A DNA stretch of 64,000 nucleotides from Oscillospiraceae bacterium (GTDB lineage Bacteria > Bacillota > Clostridia > UMGS1810). Below the pieces are notes generated by a model. That model was not told the origin of the DNA, made no database searches, and saw only the letters and a list, made by a program, of their open reading frames with translations. Both the position numbers and the translations under genes were made by a program. This document shows, piece by piece, positions 7,692-16,664 of this stretch (position 1 is the first letter of the stretch; each line of letters opens with the position of its first letter). The stretch is taken from assembly GCA_015069095.1 (NCBI GenBank), contig SVJH01000004.1, positions 48,432 to 112,431 on the forward strand. Reading direction: 5' to 3'.

Positions 7692-8483
7692 TCATTTTTT
7701 AATTTCACAACTGCATTTTTCCGTTCCAAAAAGAACCCTTCCGCATTTTTCACATTTGCGTGTTTTTACAGGATTTGATGTTCTTGTATAGGTGGACCTA
7801 TTGCAATTGCACACTTCCCCGTCAAATAAGATTTTTCCGCACTTTTTACAATAATCCGCACCAAAACTACCTGTTTTTTTAACTGCAGTATTTGGTCTCT
7901 TAGCCACAGGTTTATTTGCAACGTTGCTTCTTTGATTTGATGCAGTTCTTACCTGTGTTGTTTTTGCAGTTGTTGTTTTTGCAGTTGTTGTTTTTGCAGT
8001 TGTTGTTTTTGCGGTTACTGTTTTTGCGGTTACTGTTTTTGCAGTTGTTGCAGATGCAGGTTTTGCAATTGTTTTTTTCTTTGTTTTTAACGGTTTAAAA
8101 ACTAATGTTGAAAAAATATTTATTATAAGTATTATTGATGACATAACAAGACATACTGTTACACCAACTCCACTTGCAATTCCTACTATTAAAGTCAATA
8201 TGTAAAAAATTGAGAATACAAAATTTATTCCAATATTTATGTAGAGTGTTGGCAATTTTTTTGCAAAAAACAGTGTTGCAAAAAGTCCTGTTAAAATACT
8301 TATAAGGAAAAATACTGATATTTGCCAAAACGGAGCAAAAGATGTTCCGTTTAAAAGAGCAAATAAAACTTCTGAGCCTAAGATTTCACACGATGGCGAA
8401 AACACATATTTCGTAGGTAAAAATGAACATACAACGTATATACAATAAAGATATACAACTGTATATTTTACATATTTGTTCAT
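7692..8483 (-). CDS. Membrane protein with Thr/Ala/Lys pentapeptide repeats and two C-terminal zinc ribbons
   Basis: I do not recognise this 263-residue protein as a named family. The N-terminal half has about four transmembrane segments (residues 5-130). A linker around residues 145-175 consists of repeated TTTAK or TVTAK pentapeptides, followed by a basic stretch. The C-terminus has two near-identical zinc-ribbon-like units, CKKCGKILFDGEVCNC and CEKCGRVLFGTEKCSC. The start overlaps the upstream gene stop as ATGA. The upstream gene also combines a zinc ribbon, low-complexity repeats and a membrane domain, so the two products may form a pair. Function unknown. Confidence 0.82.
   Translation of the reverse strand: MNKYVKYTVVYLYCIYVVCSFLPTKYVFSPSCEILGSEVLFALLNGTSFAPFWQISVFFLISILTGLFATLFFAKKLPTLYINIGINFVFSIFYILTLIVGIASGVGVTVCLVMSSIILIINIFSTLVFKPLKTKKKTIAKPASATTAKTVTAKTVTAKTTTAKTTTAKTTTAKTTQVRTASNQRSNVANKPVAKRPNTAVKKTGSFGADYCKKCGKILFDGEVCNCNRSTYTRTSNPVKTRKCEKCGRVLFGTEKCSCEIKK
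7957..8049. repeat. 15-bp tandem repeats encoding TTTAK units
   Basis: About six consecutive copies of a 15-base unit close to GTTGTTTTTGCAGTT (plus-strand reading) with variants GCGGTTACT. They lie in frame and code for the pentapeptide repeats of the 7692-8483 product. Copy number is likely to vary by slippage. Confidence 0.85.
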
Positions 8484-10261
8484 TTTTGCACCTCGTTTCC
8501 TTTTTTATAGTTAAGAAGGCGTTGCCATACAAAAATTATTATCGGTATAACAACACATATAATCATAACTATTGATAACAGTTTACCAGACATTCGTACA
8601 ATATTATTTCCGCCGAATCCATATCCTGCAAAAACCATAAGTTGGTCATATATAAACATAAAAAATACGTTAAGAAGTATTGCGCCAAGTACAAACAAAT
8701 CCGAACCTATGTTTTTATGTCTTAACATTAAGATACAAGATGTGATTGTAAGAAGAATCAATGCATACATAATGATAAAGTTTATTTTAACAAACCCGGA
8801 CACAAATTCCGGAGTAACAATCCAGAAAAATGTCATAAGCATAAAAACAAATATATTAAACATCATTATAAGATATATGATAAAGTCGAACCACACAGTT
8901 ATCTTTTTATGAAAACTGCTTTTATCCGTAATAATTCCCGTAATACTTGTTGCAATCATTAAAGTAAACAAAACAACATAAAGAATATCTTTTATTGTCA
9001 TTGGAATTATAGGTAGCGTTAAATAGACATAAATCAATAAATATATTGAAGAAAGTGTTGTACCAATAACATACTTTCTAATAAAACTCTTTTCAAAAAT
9101 CGCTATCATTAGTCCACAAACAAGAGGCAATGCAACATAAATATTAGTAATTGACATTCTGCTTCCTGCCGCTATATCAAACATCTCTGAAAAAGGTAAT
9201 ATTGTAAAAATAATCGTTAATGAATATAATCCAATCATTATATAACGCAATACATTTTTTAATATTTCGGCCTTTGCGTTTGGAACATCATAATTTTGAA
9301 GATTGAATGTGTCCTGTTCATTTGACTGTTCAGGTGCATTTTCAACGGGTTCTTCATCTATTTCGTCTTCATCGACAAATTCTTCATCAACAATTTCTTC
9401 ATCAACAATTTCTTCATCAATGAATTCTTCGTCGACAAATTCTTCGTTTTCAGTCAACTCATATTCGTCGTCATCTTGATTATTCATATCAAAAAATGAA
9501 ACTTGAGTTAAATCTTCATCTATTTCTTTTTCTTCATCAAATTCTTCTTCATCTGATTCTTCTTCATCTGATTCTTCTACAGCATAATACAACTCATCTT
9601 TTTTAAAAATTTTAGTTGCTTCCATATCTGGATCAATTTCTTCGATAGTTTCTGCAGATTCAGCATCATTAGTATCATTTTCATCATCTTCTGCAAAACC
9701 TGATTGTTCTTGCAGCATCTGTGCCGCCATTTTTTCTTGTTCTGCTTTTTTTATTGCAAGATATCTTTCTTCAAGTTCTATACGTTCTTTTTCCAAACGT
9801 TCTTCTTCAAGTCTTTTTTCTTCTTGTAAACGTTCTTCCTCAAGTCGTCTTTCTTCCTCAAGTCTTGCTTCTTCAAGTGCTTTAAGACGTGCTTTTTCCT
9901 CTTCTTCACGTCTTTTGTTTTCTTCTTCAATCGCTCTTAATCTTTTTTCTTCAGCTTCTTTTTCCATCTGTTTTCTAAGTTCTTCTTGCTGTCTTTTCTT
10001 TTCAAGAGCACGAGCTTCTTTTTGTCTTAACAAATCTTCGATAATTTCACGGCGCTTAGCCTCAAAATTATTTTGAGGAATTGAAGAAACTATTTCATTT
10101 GCTTTGTCATAATTCTCTTTTTCAATACGTTTTTCGTCTGTTTTTTGCGTTTCTGATTTACTTTTATATTCATCTTCAAAAAGGAATACAGTTCCGCATA
10201 TTTTACAGCAAATACCGTTTGATATAAAATGACCGCAATTAGGACATTTATGTTCTGCCAT
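8480..10261 (-). CDS. Zinc ribbon, coiled-coil and polytopic membrane protein of unknown function
   Basis: A 593-residue protein with four distinct parts. Residues 5-21 form a zinc ribbon (CPNCGHF...CCKIC). Residues about 60-195 are a charged Glu/Arg/Lys coiled coil with EERLEEE-type repeats. Residues about 195-315 are extremely acidic, with EEFVDEE/EEIVDEE repeats. Residues about 335-590 contain eight predicted membrane helices. It is the first gene of a long operon, with AAGGTG before ATG at 10261 and a strong promoter at 10318-10346. The next gene overlaps it by four bases. No enzyme motif is visible; a membrane scaffold or sensor is only a guess. Confidence 0.85.
   Translation of the reverse strand: MAEHKCPNCGHFISNGICCKICGTVFLFEDEYKSKSETQKTDEKRIEKENYDKANEIVSSIPQNNFEAKRREIIEDLLRQKEARALEKKRQQEELRKQMEKEAEEKRLRAIEEENKRREEEEKARLKALEEARLEEERRLEEERLQEEKRLEEERLEKERIELEERYLAIKKAEQEKMAAQMLQEQSGFAEDDENDTNDAESAETIEEIDPDMEATKIFKKDELYYAVEESDEEESDEEEFDEEKEIDEDLTQVSFFDMNNQDDDEYELTENEEFVDEEFIDEEIVDEEIVDEEFVDEDEIDEEPVENAPEQSNEQDTFNLQNYDVPNAKAEILKNVLRYIMIGLYSLTIIFTILPFSEMFDIAAGSRMSITNIYVALPLVCGLMIAIFEKSFIRKYVIGTTLSSIYLLIYVYLTLPIIPMTIKDILYVVLFTLMIATSITGIITDKSSFHKKITVWFDFIIYLIMMFNIFVFMLMTFFWIVTPEFVSGFVKINFIIMYALILLTITSCILMLRHKNIGSDLFVLGAILLNVFFMFIYDQLMVFAGYGFGGNNIVRMSGKLLSIVMIICVVIPIIIFVWQRLLNYKKGNEVQK
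9355..9460. repeat. 15-bp acidic tandem repeats
   Basis: Repeated units close to TCTTCATCAACAATT on the plus strand, in frame, code for the (I/F)VDEE pentapeptides of the acidic domain. A second, less regular block lies near 9530-9580. The period is the same as that of the repeat in the next gene of the operon. Confidence 0.8.
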
Positions 10262-10317
10262 TAGTATATCACCTTATTCTAAGTTTATATTATATATAGT
10301 TATAAAAATACAGAATA

Positions 10318-10346
10318 ATTGTATCATTTTTTACGCACTATGTCAA
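10318..10346 (-). promoter_or_regulatory. Promoter of the 10261-3214 operon
   Basis: TTGACA (10346-10341), 17-base spacer, TACAAT (10323-10318) on the minus strand. The leader to ATG 10261 is about 50 bases. Confidence 0.8.
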
Positions 10347-10360
10347 GAATATACCAATAA

Positions 10361-10393
10361 AAAAGGTATTTCGTAATTATTACGAAATACCTT
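10361..10393 (-). terminator. Terminator of the CapA-like gene
   Basis: AAGGTATTTCGTAAT pairs with ATTACGAAATACCTT with almost no loop, followed on the minus strand by TTTTTATT. It lies 10 bases past the CapA-like stop and separates it from the next operon promoter. Confidence 0.88.
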
Positions 10394-10403
10394 AGCAAGT
10401 TTA

Positions 10404-11510
10404 TTATATTAAGTCATTAAGTACAGTCTGCAAAAGTTCAACGTGTGGCTCACAAGTTATATAATTTATAAGTGCCATCACGTCGCCTTCTTTAAGGTCG
10501 ATTTTGTAATCATCAAATTTTCCGTGAACGGTTTCTCCACCTGTTATTCTGTAAATATACCATCTTCCTTTTGTATTGGCATACTCAGTAAACGCTTTCT
10601 CAATAAAGCCGGGTTCTTTTATTTCTTCACTACGAACTTTGAAGCCGTTTGTTATTTCGTTTGCTTCGTCGCCATCCATAGCATAAATGCCTGTTTCGCT
10701 TCTTCCAATCGGTAAATATTCACATTTTACACCATCATCCAAAATAACTTTTACAATTAGTCCGCTATTCCAAAATTCATTGTTATGTTTGTTGAAAATA
10801 AGATTTCCCTGTCCGTAAATAATTTTTGAACCTTTATAATCTTCTTCACATCCAACACAATGCGTATGCTGACAAATTACAACATCTGCTCCTTTATCTG
10901 CCATTCTTTGGCATCTTTTCTGAAGATTTTTTGTAGGATAACGGTATTCTTCTTTACCTCCGTGATATAAAACAATTACATAATCACATTTTTCTTTTAA
11001 ATCAGCAATATGGTCAAGTGAATCAAGCGGTTCAAACGGATTTACACCACAACTTTTTTCTGTCGCAATTGAAAACTCATGTTCTGCGCAGAAATATAAT
11101 CCGATTTTTTTGCCGTCTTTTTCAAGTATGTAAGGTTTTTGTGCATCGGCTAAATTATCGCCGGCGCCTGCATATGGAATTTTAGCTTTATCTAAAGCAT
11201 CTGTTGTTGAATAAAATCCTTCACTTCCATGGTCTAAGATATGATTATTACATATCCCCAAAACTGTTGGATTAAATGCATCTTTTATTCCCTTCACAGT
11301 GCCAAGAGGTGCACAAAGCGCAGGTCCACATTTTTTAATGGGTGTACATCCTTCGTAAAGCGGAGTTTCTAAATTGTAAATTCTAAAATCTGCTTCGTTA
11401 AGATAAGAATAAATTTTATCATCTACAAGTTTTTTAACATCGCCGTTTATAAAATGCTCTCTGTTACATTCTGTTGGATATATATCCGCTCCGATTGCTA
11501 AAGTAATCAT
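10404..11510 (-). CDS. CapA/YwtB-family metallophosphatase-like protein
   Basis: A 368-residue protein of the CapA (PgsA) family, named from poly-gamma-glutamate capsule synthesis and related to calcineurin-like phosphatases. Family motifs are GADIYPT at the N-terminus, YNLETPL near 45, LGICNNHILDHG near 92, VIVLYHGG near 180, ICQHTHCVG near 215 and IIYGQGNLIFN. There is no signal peptide. It starts 22 bases after the first giant esterase with an AAGGAG site, so it is co-transcribed with a polysaccharide esterase. Without other capsule genes nearby, a role in polymer hydrolysis or modification is possible. Confidence 0.88.
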   Translation of the reverse strand: MITLAIGADIYPTECNREHFINGDVKKLVDDKIYSYLNEADFRIYNLETPLYEGCTPIKKCGPALCAPLGTVKGIKDAFNPTVLGICNNHILDHGSEGFYSTTDALDKAKIPYAGAGDNLADAQKPYILEKDGKKIGLYFCAEHEFSIATEKSCGVNPFEPLDSLDHIADLKEKCDYVIVLYHGGKEEYRYPTKNLQKRCQRMADKGADVVICQHTHCVGCEEDYKGSKIIYGQGNLIFNKHNNEFWNSGLIVKVILDDGVKCEYLPIGRSETGIYAMDGDEANEITNGFKVRSEEIKEPGFIEKAFTEYANTKGRWYIYRITGGETVHGKFDDYKIDLKEGDVMALINYITCEPHVELLQTVLNDLI

Positions 11511-11532
11511 TTTTGTCTCCTTATAAATTATC

Positions 11533-14379
11533 TTATTTTAATTTTGTAACTGGTACTATACCATTTTTAAAAGCAAATACTTGTATTGTGTCTGTACTTT
11601 CCATATTTTCAAATACATATTCTGCATTAAAGTTTCCAATTGTAGAAACATCTACAGGAACAACTTTTGCTGTTTTCATAACACCGTTATAATCGTAAAG
11701 TGCAAAAATTACATTGATTTTATCTGAAGAAAAACCTTTGTTTGTAAGAGTATATTCTGCTTTTTTACCATCAACTTCTTTTGCGCCTTCATAAGATGAA
11801 ACAGTTGCTCTAAACGGTATAGCAGGTATCATTGTTTCATTTGTAAGATTTCCGCCAAGTGATTTTTTAGTGTCATCTGAATTAACATAACAGTATCTCA
11901 CTTCTTTAGGAGTAGAAACTGAATCAGCATAAACTTCAATTGTGTCGCCAACTATTGTAGCAGTGGCATCAACAAAGGCACTGCCGTCTTGACTTATTTT
12001 AAATCCTTTAAGTGCGCTGCCATCGATTGTTCTAAGACCTTCTCCAACCTGTTTGAAGGAAAGAACTGCTTTATTTCCACTTACTTTCATAGAATCGTAT
12101 AATGGTCCGTTCCATGAACCCTGATAGTTTAATTCTTTATATATATTTGCTTTTGCTGCAAGATAAATTCTGTTACCTACAGGAATTTTATTTGACGGAT
12201 GAATTGAATTGCTTATTCCAAAGTCGTAATCGTCAGGGCCTTCATTCGATGTAGAAATAGGATACACATTTGTCATTCTTTTTGAAACGTCAAATGTATA
12301 CTGACGAATTAGTGGAAAATCACTATTTGCACTTACATAAGGAGCGAGCATAATTGGAATTACATGAAACTCGTTATTATTCTGGTCTTTTCTGTACATA
12401 TTGATTAAATCTTCAAGCATTAAATCATAGTATGGACTTGATGCATTAGATGAGTTTGATTCGCCCTGATACCAGATCATACCTCTTGCCTTTATATTTT
12501 TAAATGGAGAATAAAAACTATTGTAAAGTGCATTTGGTATCAGTTTATAATCTGCTGCAGGAATCTTTGAATTTATGTAATCGTCACTTGCTATTTTTTC
12601 ATCAAGTTCTTCAACTTTTGATGCATATTCACTTCTTGATTCAAGAACTTCTCTTGAAAGCCATGTTTCAATTTTAGAACCACCAAGCGCAACGTCAACA
12701 AGACCAACTGTTACATCTAAATCGTCTGACAACTGGTAAGCCATAAGATAACCTAAGCAAGACATGTTTCTTACACCATCTCTTGTTGAAAGATACCATC
12801 TTGCACCGTTTACATCAATGTGAGGTTTTTCAAGATCACTTTTAGCCGGCTGAGTCTGGTCAATAAAACGAACGTCGTATTTTTCGCAATTATCAAGGAA
12901 TGGTTTTAAATCTTCTTCTTTTAGGTCATACATTCTGAACTGCATATTTGACTGACCTGATGTAAACCAAAGTTCGCCAATAGCAATATTGTTTATATGT
13001 TTTTCGTAGGTTCCATTTTTAATTATAAGTTTTACATCTTTTTTTGCACTCATAGGTTCAAAAGTAACAATCCAACTGCCATCTTTTACAGTTGTTTCTT
13101 TTTTTACACCATCAAGTGTAACTTCAACTTTTTCGCCATCTTTTGTTCCTACACCGTAAATGTTTATAGGCATATCTCTTTGTAGAACTGCGTTATCTGA
13201 AAAATATGAATTTGATGCAATTGATGTTGTCGCAATTTCTACTTTCAAATCATCTGCCCAAACAAGTTGAGGAGTTGCTTCGCCTCTTGTTTCAATAGCT
13301 ACTCTTGCAGGGTAACCATTTAAGGTGCTTAAAAATGTATCTGTAACAATAAACTCAAGTTCAACATAATTTGCTTCGTATTCATTCATAGTCTGCTGTT
13401 TTGCTAAAATTGCAGTAGTTGATGCATCTGTCATTACAGTAAGATATAAATCAGATGTTTTTCCATCAGCAGAATTAAGGGGATTGTCATAACCAAAATA
13501 ACCGCTAATTCTTATTACTTTTCCAACGTATGATGAATCAAAAGCAGGTAACAAATTAGAAAGTTTTACACGATGAACATCTGATGTTCTTTCAGAAAGA
13601 ACGATAGAATTTTTGCCCGAATAATTGTACATAGGGCTGATTGCAACTTTTTTTGCAGCACCGCCAAGTTTATAACCATATCCTGTGTGATAGTTATCAG
13701 AATATGCTTTAAAACCTGTTACAAAATCGCCACTTTCTGCATCTGTTGAAAAATATGTTTCAAATCCCGATGCAGTAACCGTTTTATTTTCTGTCATTTC
13801 TTCTAAAAGAATATCATCAACATAAAACTCTTTTGCACAAGTGTCTTCCGTTGCTGAATGCTGCTGACAAATTCTTACACTGTTTGTAAAGTTTGTAATA
13901 TCACTCTCAGAAAGTGTCATTATCATAGAAACTTTAGTCCATACGTTTGGTTTTACGCCATATTTTACACCGTAATTTCTAAATGTATATCCACCTTCTT
14001 CAACTGTTGAAATGGTAAATCCGTAAGATGTGCCAGTTGTTGTGTCCGGTGTATAAACCCATGCAGAAACTCTGTATTTTTTGCCAACATTTTCTGTTTT
14101 TAAAACGTTGTCAAAAACATCATAAACTTTTACACCCTGGTTTTGAGTAGTTCCTGTTCTCCTTAGAGAATACTTTCCGCTATGAGCGTATGTAGTTGAT
14201 GTTTCTGTAACACCGCCAGATCCGGCATTTGCATAATGTGTTTTAAACACATTATTTGTTTCAAAATCATTTGATGCAACTTCTTTGTACGAAAAAGTTA
14301 CACTATCTGCATTTGCAACAATACATAAAAGTGATAAACTAAGTACAAAAACTGCAACAAAACACAATAGTTTTTTCAT
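11533..14379 (-). CDS. Secreted sialate O-acetylesterase-type (SASA/SGNH) carbohydrate esterase, copy 1
   Basis: A 948-residue exported protein with a signal peptide (residues 1-24, cleavage near ANADS). Two carbohydrate-binding-like beta domains (about 30-195 and 205-385) precede a SASA catalytic module. Its nucleophile is Ser477 in TSGQSNMQF; later blocks are ALGGSKIETWLS, IWYQGESNSS and the His block SIHPSNKIPVGNR. A C-terminal beta domain of about 90 residues ends in IQVFAFKNG. The family removes acetyl groups from sugars; next to xylanase genes, acetylated xylan is a likely substrate (inference). It is more diverged than copies 2 and 3. Confidence 0.88.
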   Translation of the reverse strand: MKKLLCFVAVFVLSLSLLCIVANADSVTFSYKEVASNDFETNNVFKTHYANAGSGGVTETSTTYAHSGKYSLRRTGTTQNQGVKVYDVFDNVLKTENVGKKYRVSAWVYTPDTTTGTSYGFTISTVEEGGYTFRNYGVKYGVKPNVWTKVSMIMTLSESDITNFTNSVRICQQHSATEDTCAKEFYVDDILLEEMTENKTVTASGFETYFSTDAESGDFVTGFKAYSDNYHTGYGYKLGGAAKKVAISPMYNYSGKNSIVLSERTSDVHRVKLSNLLPAFDSSYVGKVIRISGYFGYDNPLNSADGKTSDLYLTVMTDASTTAILAKQQTMNEYEANYVELEFIVTDTFLSTLNGYPARVAIETRGEATPQLVWADDLKVEIATTSIASNSYFSDNAVLQRDMPINIYGVGTKDGEKVEVTLDGVKKETTVKDGSWIVTFEPMSAKKDVKLIIKNGTYEKHINNIAIGELWFTSGQSNMQFRMYDLKEEDLKPFLDNCEKYDVRFIDQTQPAKSDLEKPHIDVNGARWYLSTRDGVRNMSCLGYLMAYQLSDDLDVTVGLVDVALGGSKIETWLSREVLESRSEYASKVEELDEKIASDDYINSKIPAADYKLIPNALYNSFYSPFKNIKARGMIWYQGESNSSNASSPYYDLMLEDLINMYRKDQNNNEFHVIPIMLAPYVSANSDFPLIRQYTFDVSKRMTNVYPISTSNEGPDDYDFGISNSIHPSNKIPVGNRIYLAAKANIYKELNYQGSWNGPLYDSMKVSGNKAVLSFKQVGEGLRTIDGSALKGFKISQDGSAFVDATATIVGDTIEVYADSVSTPKEVRYCYVNSDDTKKSLGGNLTNETMIPAIPFRATVSSYEGAKEVDGKKAEYTLTNKGFSSDKINVIFALYDYNGVMKTAKVVPVDVSTIGNFNAEYVFENMESTDTIQVFAFKNGIVPVTKLK

Positions 14380-14418
14380 TGTTTTTTCTCCTTCAATGTA
14401 AAATTTGTATACACAATT

Positions 14419-14447
14419 ATAATACCATAAAAAAACATTAAATTCAA
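14419..14447 (-). promoter_or_regulatory. Promoter of esterase copy 1
   Basis: TTGAAT (14447-14442), 17-base spacer, TATTAT (14424-14419) on the minus strand; an overlapping TATAAT at 14421-14416 would give a 20-base spacer. GAAGGAG precedes the ATG at 14379. Confidence 0.55.
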
Positions 14448-14460
14448 TATATAAATAAAA

Positions 14461-14488
14461 AAAGCTGAACTTTTAGCTCAGCTTTTTT
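14461..14488 (-). terminator. Terminator after upp
   Basis: AAAGCTGA pairs with TCAGCTTT around a loop rich in A and T, with T runs on both sides, just past the upp stop. It could stop transcription in either direction. Confidence 0.85.
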
Positions 14489-14494
14489 AAAAGT

Positions 14495-15124
14495 TTATTT
14501 TGTACCAAATATTCTGTCGCCTGCATCTCCAAGGCCAGGAACGATATAACATTTGTCGTTAAGACCTTCATCTACATTTGCACAGTAAATTTCAATATCC
14601 GGATGAGCTTCAGATAGAGCTTTAATACCTTCAGGTGCTGCGATAAGACAAAGAAACTTAATATGTTTTCCGCCATAAGATTTTATTTGTCCTACTGCAT
14701 CTATTGCACTTCCGCCTGTTGCAAGCATTGGGTCTACAACAACTATAAGACGTTTATCAATATCCGCCGGCAATTTACAGTAATATTCCTGCGGCTGCAT
14801 TGTCTCTTCATCACGGTACATTCCAATATGTCCTACTTTTGCAGAAGGCACAAGTCTTAATAGCCCATTTACCATACCAAGACCTGCCCTAAGAATCGGT
14901 ACAACTGCAAGTTTTTTACCTTTTATCATTTTTTGTGTAGTTTTTTTAATAGGTGTTTCAATTTCTACATCTTCAAGCGGTAAATCTCTTAAAGATTCAT
15001 AACACATAAGCATTGTTATTTCTTCAACAAGTTCACGGAACTCTTTGTTTGTTGTAGATTTTTGACGTAATATAGTTGTTTTGTGTTGAATTAACGGATG
15101 ATCAAAAATTTTAATATTACTCAT
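14495..15124 (-). CDS. upp: Uracil phosphoribosyltransferase
   Basis: A 209-residue UPRTase that converts uracil and PRPP to UMP. Diagnostic segments are [16 protein letters not shown] at the N-terminus, [11 protein letters not shown] near 75, the PRPP loop [12 protein letters not shown] near 130 and the C-terminal [18 protein letters not shown] precedes ATG at 15124, 15 bases after the uraA stop, so permease and enzyme form a uracil salvage operon closed by the hairpin at 14461-14488. Confidence 0.97.
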   Translation of the reverse strand: MSNIKIFDHPLIQHKTTILRQKSTTNKEFRELVEEITMLMCYESLRDLPLEDVEIETPIKKTTQKMIKGKKLAVVPILRAGLGMVNGLLRLVPSAKVGHIGMYRDEETMQPQEYYCKLPADIDKRLIVVVDPMLATGGSAIDAVGQIKSYGGKHIKFLCLIAAPEGIKALSEAHPDIEIYCANVDEGLNDKCYIVPGLGDAGDRIFGTK

Positions 15125-15139
15125 AATATACTCCTATTC

Positions 15140-16492
15140 TTATTCTTCGTTAGGTGCTTTTGATAGAATAACATTTGTAATAATACCAAGAATTAAAGCA
15201 CAAGCAATTGATGTAATTGTAATTTTTCCAAATGTTAGTGTAAGTCCGCCAATACCTGCAATAAGAATTACAGATACAACAAAAAGATTCTTGTTAAGAT
15301 TTAAGTTAACCTGCTGAACCATTTTAAGACCAGATACAGCAATAAATCCGTAAAGAGCCATACATACGCCACCCATTACACACGATGGAATTGAATTTAC
15401 AAACGCAATAAATGGAGAAATAAATGCAATAAGAATTGCTAAAACAGCCGCAGTAATAATTGTTACAACTGATGCATTTCTTGTAATAGCAACACAACCT
15501 ACTGATTCACCATATGTTGTATTAGGACATCCTCCAAAAACAGCACCGACAATAGAGCCGACACCATCGCCAAGAAGTGTTCTGTGAAGACCAGGTTCTT
15601 CTAAAAGATCTGTTTCAATTATAGAAGAAATGTTTTTGTGATCTGCAATATGTTCTGCAAAAACAACAAATGCAACCGGAATATATGCAACCGCTATAGT
15701 ACCTATATAAGCAGGATTAAGTTCTCCCACACCTTTTAGTGCAGTAACAATAGTAAAGTCAGGAACTGAGAGGAAAGTTGAAAGATTTACACCATTTTTA
15801 ACAAGTTCCATAAACGGAGCAACATTTAAAACTTTAAGTGCATCAATATTAGCAGAATAACCTATAATTGTGAAAATTGCGCATGCTGCATAACCACCCA
15901 AAATGCCTATAATAAAAGGAATAAGTTTTATTGTCTTTTTACCATATGTTGAACATATAATTGTTATAAATAGTGTAATAAGACCACAAAGAACTGTAAT
16001 TAAAGGAGATGTTGCAACGCCTTCAATGCTTCCTTTTAGCATATCGCCAACAGCATTTCCTGCAAGTGAAAGACCGATAATTGCAACAGTAGGTCCGATA
16101 ACAACAACCGGCATAATTTTGTTAATCCATTTTACACCAGCAAATTTTACAATTATTGCTATTACTACATAAACAAGTCCTGCAAAAATCGCACCGATTA
16201 TAAGTCCAAGATAACCAAGACTCATTGATACACCGCCCGCAAATGCGGCTGTCATCGAGCCGATAAAAGCAAAAGATGAGCCTAGAAATACAGGAGATTT
16301 CTTCTTAGTGAAAAGTACATAAACAAGTGTACCAAGTCCTGCACCAACAAGAGCCGCTGCCGAACTCATACCATGTCCGATAATCATCGGAACAACCAAT
16401 GTAGCAGTCATAATTGCAAGAAGTTGCTGGATAGCATAAATAATTAACTGCCAGAATTTGGGTTTGTCATTAACATCATAAACCAATTTCAT
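15140..16492 (-). CDS. uraA: Uracil permease (NCS2 family)
   Basis: A 450-residue proton-coupled nucleobase transporter of the NCS2 family with about 14 membrane segments. Typical family sequences are QQLLAIMTATLVVPMIIG near 20, LGSSFAFIGSM near 70, VFAEHIADHKNISSII near 285 (the substrate-binding Glu of TM8) and GGCPNTTYGESVGCVAITRNASV near 330. The pairing with upp indicates uracil rather than xanthine as substrate. A AAGGAGGA site precedes ATG at 16492 and a good promoter lies upstream. Confidence 0.95.
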   Translation of the reverse strand: MKLVYDVNDKPKFWQLIIYAIQQLLAIMTATLVVPMIIGHGMSSAAALVGAGLGTLVYVLFTKKKSPVFLGSSFAFIGSMTAAFAGGVSMSLGYLGLIIGAIFAGLVYVVIAIIVKFAGVKWINKIMPVVVIGPTVAIIGLSLAGNAVGDMLKGSIEGVATSPLITVLCGLITLFITIICSTYGKKTIKLIPFIIGILGGYAACAIFTIIGYSANIDALKVLNVAPFMELVKNGVNLSTFLSVPDFTIVTALKGVGELNPAYIGTIAVAYIPVAFVVFAEHIADHKNISSIIETDLLEEPGLHRTLLGDGVGSIVGAVFGGCPNTTYGESVGCVAITRNASVVTIITAAVLAILIAFISPFIAFVNSIPSCVMGGVCMALYGFIAVSGLKMVQQVNLNLNKNLFVVSVILIAGIGGLTLTFGKITITSIACALILGIITNVILSKAPNEE

Positions 16493-16513
16493 TTTTATTC
16501 CTCCTTAGTATAT

Positions 16514-16568
16514 GAAGTTTTAAAAAACTTCTTAATTAAAATATACTAAATATAGTATATTTTGTCAA
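16514..16568 (-). promoter_or_regulatory. uraA-upp promoter and leader hairpin
   Basis: TTGACA (16568-16563), 17-base spacer, TATATT (16545-16540). Downstream in the leader an 18-base inverted repeat (16514-16531, GAAGTTTT with AAAACTTC) lies just before the ribosome site. No PyrR-type attenuator could be made out, so the control by this hairpin is open. Confidence 0.7.
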
Positions 16569-16589
16569 TACAAAATACAAGATAAAAAT

Positions 16590-16628
16590 AAAACACACCG
16601 TAATATGTTCTATCACAGTGTGTTTTTT
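16590..16628 (-). terminator. Terminator after esterase copy 2
   Basis: AAAACACACTGTGATA-like arm pairs with GTGTGTTTT on the minus strand, with a T run. It lies 36 bases past the esterase 2 stop and upstream of the uraA promoter. Confidence 0.8.
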
Positions 16629-16664
16629 ATACATAAAAATCACAAAAATTTCAAGTATCTTTTA

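Noticed and set aside
7957..8049. Short regular repeats suggestive of a CRISPR array
   Set aside because: The units are directly joined, 15 bases long and in frame; there are no spacers and no cas genes.
7916..8098. Leu/Phe-rich plus-strand frame over the 15-bp repeats
   Set aside because: It is the antisense reading of the TAK repeats, without ribosome site.
10361..10393. Near-perfect palindrome considered as an operator
   Set aside because: It directly follows the CapA-like stop and has a T run on the minus strand, so terminator is the simpler reading.
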